Below are positions 58,357 through 64,000 of a stretch of DNA of 64,000 nt, piece by piece (the stretch's first letter is position 1; each line of letters begins with the position of its first letter). The notes beneath the pieces are model-generated. The model did no database searches. It was not told the DNA's origin and worked only from the letters and a program-made list of their open reading frames with translations. The stretch spans positions 1 to 64,000 of the forward strand of contig JAGNLA010000006.1 of assembly GCA_017999835.1 (NCBI GenBank), given 5' to 3'. A program made the position numbers and the translations under genes. The stretch is from Caldisericia bacterium (GTDB lineage Bacteria; Caldisericota; Caldisericia; JAAYUI01).

Positions 58357-60990
58357 TCAATCCAGCCCGAATTTCCTGACAAACCAGGTTTTGACCACCT
58401 GGGTCAAAAGCACATAGAGTATCATCATGCCAAGAACTAGAGGCCAGTACAGCCACGGCAGGGCGGTAAATCCAAGCGGAGCTGCAAGAGGCGTAAACGG
58501 AAGAATGACGCCAAACATTACGACTATTACTGACGTCAGTGAGAGTTGGAGGCTTGCAACTGACTGGACAAAAGGCATTTTGTTCGTCCTGATGACGTGG
58601 ATGATCATCGTCTGGGTCAGGAGCGATTCGACAAACCAGCCTGTGTGGAACAGCACCGGATTATTCCAGCAACCGAACACGTAGAGCATTATAAAGAAGG
58701 TCATGTAGTCAAAAATCGAGCTGATTGGACCGATATAAACAATAAATCTCCTGATGTTTGTCACCGACCATTTCCTTGGTTTGGTAAGCCATTCTTCATC
58801 GACGTTGTCGCTGGGGATGCCTGTCTGCGAAAAGTCGTAGAGCAGGTTGTTGACAAGCACCTGAATCGGGAGCATTGGTAAGAACGGCAGAAAAGCGCTA
58901 GCGCCAAGGACAGAGAACATATTGCCAAAATTGCTTGATGCTGCCATCTTGATATATTTTATGATGTTGCCAAAAACCTTGCGCCCTTCAACGACACCTC
59001 TGGCAAGAACCAGAAGTGAGTTTTCAAGCAGGATTATGTCGCTGGATTCCTTGGCGATGTCGACGGCAGTGTCTACTGAGATACCGACGTCAGCACGTTT
59101 GAGAGCTGCTGCGTCGTTGATGCCGTCACCCATGAACCCGACAACATGCCCTCTGGCTTGTAGCGCTTTGATTATTCTTTCTTTATGTGCTGGCGCAAGC
59201 TTGGCAAAAATTGTGACATTCTGAGCCTTTTCGGCCAGTTCGATATCGTCGATGTTTTCAAGCTCACCACCAAGTATGATGTTGTCAGTTGCAAGACCAA
59301 CTTCTTTGCAGACTTTCCTGGCTACGATCTCGTTGTCGCCTGTTAAAATCTTGACCGACACTTCCATGCGGATGAGGTCGGAGATGGCTTCAGAAGCGGT
59401 TTCTTTTGGTGGGTCAAGGAACGCCAGAAACCCAAGCAGCACAAGCTGGCTTTCATCGCTGACAGAATAAGCCTTCTTGTTGTCATCAAAACGTCGGTAC
59501 GCAATGGCAAGAACCCTGAAACCGTCTTCATTCATTGAGGTGACAAGCTCTCGTGCTGAGGCAAAATGCTCATCATCGAGTTGGTCAACCGTGCCTTGTT
59601 CGTCAATATGCGTGCAAACGGCAAGCGTCTCTTCGACTGCGCCTTTGCAAATTAGCATGTGGCCGCAGTCTTTTTCAGACACTACAACGCTCATTCTGCG
59701 TCTGACAAAATCGAACGGTATCTCGTCGACCTTTGTGAAATATTCGCGAACGTGAATGTCCTCTTCAACCTCTTTGTGTTCAAGAATCGCAAAATCGAGC
59801 ATGTTTCGCAGTCCGGTTTGGTAGTAGGAGTTGAGGTAACCGAAGTTGAGCACCTCTTCAGAATCTTCGCCGTAGACGTCGAGATGCTGCTCTAAAACTA
59901 CTTTTCCCTGGGTGATGGTGCCTGTTTTATCAGTACAAAGGATGTCCATGGCTCCAAAGTTTTGGATGGAGCTTAGGTTTTTGACAATGACCTTTTGCCT
60001 TGAAAGGGTTATGGCGCCTTTGGAAAGGTTGACTGTGACTATCATTGGGAGCATTTCAGGTGTAAGTCCGACGGCAACCGAGAGGGCAAACAGCATTGCT
60101 TCAAGGAAATTCCCTTTTGTAAGCCAGTTGATGCCAAACACAAGCGGGACAAGAACTGCCATGAAACCCATCATCAGATAGGTGACCTGGTTGATGCCCT
60201 TGTCAAAGCTGGTGACAACGTTTTGCCTGGTGACACTCTGGGAAAGCGAGCCAAAGAATGTGTCCTTACCTGTCAAGATTATGACTGCCATACCTGTGCC
60301 GGAGACTACGTTTGTGCCAAGGAAGCAGATATTGTTGAGTTCAAGAGGGTTTGTGCCTGGATTGTCAATTCTAGCTGCGAATTTTTCAACAGGCAGAGCC
60401 TCGCCGGTTAACGCCGTCTGGTTGAGGAACAGGTCTTTTGCCTGAACAATCCTGACATCACCAGGGACAACGTCGCCAGCAGAAAGTTTGATAAGATCGC
60501 CAGGGACAAGATCCTCAAGCGGGAGCTCGATTTGTTCGCCTTCGCGGAAAACTGTTGCTGTAGTTGAAACCATGGCTCGCAGTTTTTCGGCCGCGTTGTC
60601 CGCTTTCAACTCCTGAACGTACTTGATGACCACGCCAAGAAACACCATGGTGAGCATGATGGTGGCAGCCTTGTAGTCTGGCTCTGGCATGGCAAGCGAC
60701 ACGGTTGCAAGACCGATAAGCAATATTACAAGAGGGTTGCCGAATGTTTTGATGAGCTTGACTATCGGATGCTCTTTTTTGACCGAAACAGAAATGTTTC
60801 TGCCAAACTTCTTCTGTCGGAAGTCTGCTTCGAAGTTGTGGAGTCCTGCTGTGGACAGTTCATATGATTCGAAAATCGAGTCAATATCAGCGCATGCCGC
60901 TTCTGTCAAATATTTAGAAAGATGCGACTGTGTGCCTCTGCCAACATCAGACCTTGTCCTGACGCTGGGCATCTTGAGCCTGTATGCCAT
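58357..60990 (-). CDS. mgtA: Magnesium-translocating P-type ATPase (MgtA/MgtB type)
   Basis: 877 residues. P-type ATPase with phosphorylation motif ILCTDKTGTITQG (D354), TGEALPVEK, ILTGDNEIVARKV, VVGFMGDGINDAAALK and an MgtA/B-style C-terminus (LLYDFSQTGIPSDNVDEEWL, then about four membrane segments). Length and motifs match class IIIB Mg2+ importers. CGGAGG precedes ATG 60990. The leader between it and the receiver gene is short, so no Mg riboswitch is present here. Confidence 0.94.
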   Translation of the reverse strand: MAYRLKMPSVRTRSDVGRGTQSHLSKYLTEAACADIDSIFESYELSTAGLHNFEADFRQKKFGRNISVSVKKEHPIVKLIKTFGNPLVILLIGLATVSLAMPEPDYKAATIMLTMVFLGVVIKYVQELKADNAAEKLRAMVSTTATVFREGEQIELPLEDLVPGDLIKLSAGDVVPGDVRIVQAKDLFLNQTALTGEALPVEKFAARIDNPGTNPLELNNICFLGTNVVSGTGMAVIILTGKDTFFGSLSQSVTRQNVVTSFDKGINQVTYLMMGFMAVLVPLVFGINWLTKGNFLEAMLFALSVAVGLTPEMLPMIVTVNLSKGAITLSRQKVIVKNLSSIQNFGAMDILCTDKTGTITQGKVVLEQHLDVYGEDSEEVLNFGYLNSYYQTGLRNMLDFAILEHKEVEEDIHVREYFTKVDEIPFDFVRRRMSVVVSEKDCGHMLICKGAVEETLAVCTHIDEQGTVDQLDDEHFASARELVTSMNEDGFRVLAIAYRRFDDNKKAYSVSDESQLVLLGFLAFLDPPKETASEAISDLIRMEVSVKILTGDNEIVARKVCKEVGLATDNIILGGELENIDDIELAEKAQNVTIFAKLAPAHKERIIKALQARGHVVGFMGDGINDAAALKRADVGISVDTAVDIAKESSDIILLENSLLVLARGVVEGRKVFGNIIKYIKMAASSNFGNMFSVLGASAFLPFLPMLPIQVLVNNLLYDFSQTGIPSDNVDEEWLTKPRKWSVTNIRRFIVYIGPISSIFDYMTFFIMLYVFGCWNNPVLFHTGWFVESLLTQTMIIHVIRTNKMPFVQSVASLQLSLTSVIVVMFGVILPFTPLAAPLGFTALPWLYWPLVLGMMILYVLLTQVVKTWFVRKFGLD

Positions 60991-61055
60991 GCTACACCTC
61001 CGCTGTCAGCGATTGACAGCTGATTTCACCAAAGGAAATTTACCGAGAAAAAAGT

Positions 61056-61553
61056 CTAGTTTTCCAGCGGTTTTGTGAAAATGGATTCAACAACCTGTGG
61101 AATCATCGACGGCATCTGCGATGGGTCGATAAAATGGGCGTTGGCGCTTTCCAAATTCACTTCCTGGTCTCCAACGAAAATCACCGGGATGTTTTTCGTG
61201 GAGCTGATGTAGCGGAGAGCCTGGTAAACCGCAAGCCCCTGGGATGGATTAATCGACATGTCGATAATCACCATATCAGGTGCAAATGTGCGGATAGACC
61301 TGTAGGCTTCAGATGGGTTTCGCGATTCCAGCCTGACGGAAAACCCGAGTGTCTGAAGGTCACGGGCAAGCTTTGCGCCTGTCCTGGCGTCCCAATGGAT
61401 GAGAACGACGCTGCGTTTTCCATTGAGAGAAGCCTGGTGTTTTTTTCCAAAGAATGGAAAAACTGATGACCTTGGCGGTTGAGTGTTGCCCAGGACTGAT
61501 ATCCTCTGAGCAAGCAGATTTGGCTGGTTGAGGGTTGATTTGTTTTTGAACAT
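61056..61553 (-). CDS. Degenerate response-regulator receiver domain protein
   Basis: 165 residues. A basic, disordered N-terminus (about 1-45) is followed by a CheY-like fold (VVLIHWDARTGAKLARDLQTLG, PDMVIIDMSINPSQGLAVYQAL). D98 sits where the phospho-acceptor is expected, but the acidic pair is reduced to HWD, and the usual K-P of the fifth strand is FIDPSQ. It is thus probably a pseudo-receiver whose signalling does not rely on standard phosphotransfer. ACAGGAGGTG precedes the ATG. It is upstream of mgtA on the same strand, 65 bases apart. Confidence 0.75.
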   Translation of the reverse strand: MFKNKSTLNQPNLLAQRISVLGNTQPPRSSVFPFFGKKHQASLNGKRSVVLIHWDARTGAKLARDLQTLGFSVRLESRNPSEAYRSIRTFAPDMVIIDMSINPSQGLAVYQALRYISSTKNIPVIFVGDQEVNLESANAHFIDPSQMPSMIPQVVESIFTKPLEN

Positions 61554-61690
61554 GTTTCACCTCCTGTTGTGGCCACAGACCTCGCAGGATGTGAAAACTA
61601 TGTCACATCAGACGAGACCTATGGTCGGTACTTGGCAATGGTTTGCTTTCTTTACTGTCGTAACCGTCCATATTTTTAAAGTCTCCTTCT

Positions 61691-61736
61691 GCCCATTTGG
61701 GCGCTACTATAGTATTGCTGTCAACCAATATGTCAA
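61691..61736 (-). promoter_or_regulatory. Promoter and palindromes upstream of the pseudo-receiver gene
   Basis: On the minus strand, TTGACA (61731-61736), 16-base spacer, TACTAT (61709-61714). The -10 lies in the palindrome TACTATAGTA, and just downstream is a GCCC-ATTT-GGGC inverted repeat (61691-61702). Confidence 0.65.
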
Positions 61737-61914
61737 CCCCTTATCGGATTAGTTTTATCATCAGTTGTTAATAATGACAAACCTTTTCCAATTCTATATA
61801 AAATCAAGTTCGTCCCCTGGCTTTTGAGAGTACCTCTTAACTTATTTGAAGTTTTTGGGTGTCTGTTATGAGTATAGAATGTTTTCCCGAAATACTATTT
61901 ATGTAGGAGATGAA
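61737..61914. other. Gene-free leader of the 61915 gene
   Basis: No gene seen. T-rich, with a TAGGAG Shine-Dalgarno at its end. No clear consensus promoter. Confidence 0.4.
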
Positions 61915-62715
61915 ATGAAGTACTTCAAGTACGTTGCTGTCGTCGTTGTCTATGTCGCTCTAATGCTATGCACAATCCTTGTTCCACAGATGAAATCCCC
62001 AACGCTTGCAAGTGAAATTATCTATGATGTTGCCATGATTGGTGTAGCGGTTGCCATAGGCATCACCATGTCCAAGTTTGAACCAAATTCAAACAATCGT
62101 GTTTTCTGGAGAGATATTTTTGTTGCTATCGTCATTTTTGTTGGACTGAGACTTGGGAAAGTTTATGTTGCCGGTTTATTGTTTGGAGTTAATCAAGCCT
62201 ACCTTCAGCTTTTCAACCTTGGCTACCTGGTCTCAGGAGTTATTCTTTGTGTTGCGCTGTACAAGTCGATACGACTCTACACACTCAAGCTCAAACCGAT
62301 CCACGTTGTTGCCATTGTTGTTTCAGGTCTTGCCGCGCTTGGCTCAATGTCTGCACTTCTCCTTTCAGGAATGCTTGGCAACAATGAAGCGTCAATTGTG
62401 ACAGTTATTTCTTCGTCAGCGCTGTCGCTTGTCAGTGTCATCATGATAATTTTGTCAGTCATGCTCATTATCAAGACAATGGGTGGAATGATTCAGAATG
62501 TCTTGATAATGATCGCTGTTGGATTTGTTTTTCTTATTGCACACCAGACATTTTACATCCTGGATAAACTTCATGGACTTGCCAACGCCACCATCACACC
62601 AACGACAGCCATCCCCTACTACCTATTCTGTATCTGCTGCATTATCAGCTGCCTGATGAGAATCGACATTGCCAACAAGGAAAACGAAGCTGTAAAAGCA
62701 ATTCTCGAAGCTTAA
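61915..62715 (+). CDS. Multi-pass membrane protein, unknown function
   Basis: 266 residues from ATG 61915, preceded by GTAGGAGA; the frame to 61846 adds an unlikely extension. Seven or eight hydrophobic segments with few charges. No motif recognised. Its stop abuts the stop of the convergent Fe-S protein gene with no terminator between. Confidence 0.65.
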   Translation: MKYFKYVAVVVVYVALMLCTILVPQMKSPTLASEIIYDVAMIGVAVAIGITMSKFEPNSNNRVFWRDIFVAIVIFVGLRLGKVYVAGLLFGVNQAYLQLFNLGYLVSGVILCVALYKSIRLYTLKLKPIHVVAIVVSGLAALGSMSALLLSGMLGNNEASIVTVISSSALSLVSVIMIILSVMLIIKTMGGMIQNVLIMIAVGFVFLIAHQTFYILDKLHGLANATITPTTAIPYYLFCICCIISCLMRIDIANKENEAVKAILEA

Positions 62716-63255
62716 TCATCTCAGGATCATCTTGATGAACTGGCACTCGTCGACGCACAAGCCACAGCCGTAGCAGCGTTCCTTGTCAACGACGAGTTGT
62801 CCGTCCACCATTTTTCGGGCTTTGAAGTAGCATATATCGACACATCCTCCGCAATGGACGCATTCCACTGATGTTTCCTCTACCATTGTACCCTTGTCGC
62901 AAGGTTCGTTTTCGTCTTGAAAGTATCCGCAGCAATCGTCGCAGCAAAAGCAGATGCCCTCGTCCTTCGATTTGGTTTCATAATCTCTGAAAGGTCTTGC
63001 CACAAGCTTGCTTTTCTTGGCCATCTCAAAAAGCTCGTTTAGGCTCTTGCTGTCCAGAACTCTTCTACCTTCGCCTGTGGAACCGTAACCATCTTCAGAA
63101 AACGTCAGGCAAACGTCAACTGGCGACCTCTTGCAACCTTCAGGGTTGCCTTTCCTGCAACCACAGTCTGTAACGCTCCACTTGCCAAACTTGTGGGCAA
63201 GTTCCCTGGCTTGCTGGTGTGTTGTAACATAGTGCATGTTTCTTTCTTCTGTCAT
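62716..63255 (-). CDS. 4Fe-4S cluster protein with extra cysteine motifs
   Basis: 179 residues from ATG 63255, led by AAGGAG (the frame to 63285 would include the SD). Two C-terminal ferredoxin motifs: CVHCGGCVDIC and CYGCGLCVDEC, for two 4Fe-4S clusters. Upstream are two further Cys groups: DCGCRKGNPEGCKRSPVDVC (about 30-50) and CFCCDDCCGYF (about 102-112), which could bind another cluster or metal. Soluble. It is probably an electron carrier or part of an oxidoreductase; the partner is not in the window. Confidence 0.82.
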   Translation of the reverse strand: MTEERNMHYVTTHQQARELAHKFGKWSVTDCGCRKGNPEGCKRSPVDVCLTFSEDGYGSTGEGRRVLDSKSLNELFEMAKKSKLVARPFRDYETKSKDEGICFCCDDCCGYFQDENEPCDKGTMVEETSVECVHCGGCVDICYFKARKMVDGQLVVDKERCYGCGLCVDECQFIKMILR

Positions 63256-63375
63256 GTTGCACTCCTTTTGCATTATTCTATCCAATTTCCTTTTCTAATT
63301 CCAGTTTCCGTTGCATGAATCCAGATAATTTGGTAAAATTGCAGATGAAGCTAGAATCGCTTTGGAGGCGAGAGT

Positions 63376-64000
63376 ATGGAATGTACTGATCAGGATCGCA
63401 AGTGTGTGATTTGTGGCAAGCAGTTCGATTGCCAGGAGCTGGTGCCTGGGGAGTCGGTAAGGGAAGCTATCGTCAAGGAGATAAGGAAAGACTACCCTGA
63501 CTGGAATCAGGATTGCTACATCTGTCAGCCCGATCTGGCCACATACAGGGCAAAATATGTCCACAACCTGTTGGTGTCTGAAAAAGGTGAGTTGTCAACT
63601 CTTGAACAGGATGTTCTGACCAGCATTCGAGACCATGAAATACTCTCAAAAAACGTTGATTCTGATCTTGACCAGAAATGGACTTTTGGCGAAAAACTGG
63701 CAGACAAGCTGGCTTCTTTTGGCGGAAGCTGGACTTTCCTCATCTGCTTTGGTTTGTTTCTTGTATTCTGGATAATCCTCAACACGGTCATCCTTTTGGT
63801 TAGGCCTCCAGACCCATACCCCTTTATCTTGCTCAACCTGGTTTTGTCGTGCCTTGCTGCCATCCAGGCACCGGTTATCATGATGAGCCAAAACAGGCAG
63901 GAATCAAAGGACAGGCTAAGATCCCAGCATGACTATCAGATAAACCTGAAAGCTGAGCTTGAGATAAGGCATCTCCATGAGAAAATCGACCACCTTCTGT
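63376..64000 (+). CDS. DUF1003 family membrane protein, cut by window end
   Basis: The frame opens at ATG 63376 (GGAGG 7-11 bases upstream) and stays open to the window end, giving 208 residues. An N-terminal zinc-ribbon-like region has CVICGKQF...CYICQ. The DUF1003 core follows: ADKLASFGGSWTFLICFG, VRPPDPYPFILLNLVLSC, APVIMMSQNRQESKDRLR, AELEIRHLHEKIDHLL. Two membrane segments at about 120-145 and 155-175. The protein lacks only its last residues. Function unknown; members sit in the inner membrane. Confidence 0.92.
   Translation, partial: MECTDQDRKCVICGKQFDCQELVPGESVREAIVKEIRKDYPDWNQDCYICQPDLATYRAKYVHNLLVSEKGELSTLEQDVLTSIRDHEILSKNVDSDLDQKWTFGEKLADKLASFGGSWTFLICFGLFLVFWIILNTVILLVRPPDPYPFILLNLVLSCLAAIQAPVIMMSQNRQESKDRLRSQHDYQINLKAELEIRHLHEKIDHLL

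Noticed and set aside
60991-61055. Magnesium riboswitch ahead of mgtA
   Set aside because: Only about 65 bases separate mgtA from the upstream gene and no M-box-like fold is visible.

Overview
The window is bacterial chromosomal DNA of moderate G+C (low-to-mid forties percent by eye). It contains one 23S-5S rRNA unit and about 45 protein genes, with no tRNA, CRISPR array or prophage that I could recognise. The content suggests an anaerobe-like, possibly deep-branching lineage with a large investment in secreted proteins: five proteins carry a copper-amine-oxidase-N ('stalk', PF07833-like) domain, and there is an EtfBA pair, a glutamate dehydrogenase, a PEP/pyruvate-binding protein without the histidine domain, a flotillin/NfeD pair and DUF1003/DUF3795 proteins. 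I cannot place it to phylum from this sequence. The 23S gene has no 16S gene upstream, so its rRNA genes are unlinked. Several genes have a -10 box 6 to 8 bases before the start codon and no usable Shine-Dalgarno sequence, which suggests leaderless mRNAs alongside normal SD-led genes.

Layout, 0-20 kb: a probable transposase remnant and a hypothetical protein; DUF3795 protein; flotillin and NfeD-like partner; a low-complexity basic N/Q-rich protein; a 1350-residue secreted beta-helix protein with a C-terminal stalk domain, followed by a response regulator; a TetR regulator heading two tandem zinc-ribbon/membrane/ectodomain proteins whose first 260 bp are identical; a minus-strand block (PPDK-N protein, HEPN-like protein, EamA transporter); and glutamate dehydrogenase.

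20-36 kb: etfB-etfA; a secreted gluzincin-like protein; a tyrosine phosphatase; 23S-5S rRNA with a long processing stem; an AT-rich restriction-modification island (frameshifted cytosine methyltransferase plus NlaIV/NgoBV-like endonuclease); thioredoxin; a small membrane protein; two tandem NHL/stalk proteins (the first frameshifted in its signal peptide); a rhodanese-like membrane protein without the catalytic Cys; a membrane protein; and a lipoprotein.

36-53 kb: purD-purE, then a regulator joining an RNA polymerase alpha-CTD-like domain to a sigma-region-4-like HTH, preceded by a 41-bp palindrome; an MFS transporter paired with an unknown 594-residue protein; a SurA/PrsA-like foldase; and two very large cysteine-rich secreted proteins (1511 and 1228 residues) built from the same modules but with the stalk domain at opposite ends.

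53-64 kb: an Fpg/Nei-like protein lacking Pro2, two membrane-associated unknowns, an APH-like kinase, an ammonium transporter (frameshifted), an MgtA-type P-type ATPase, a degenerate receiver protein, a membrane protein, a 4Fe-4S protein and a truncated DUF1003 protein. Three genes (methyltransferase, first NHL/stalk protein, amt) are each repaired by one added base in or beside a homopolymer, so either sequencing error or slippage-type variation must be considered.
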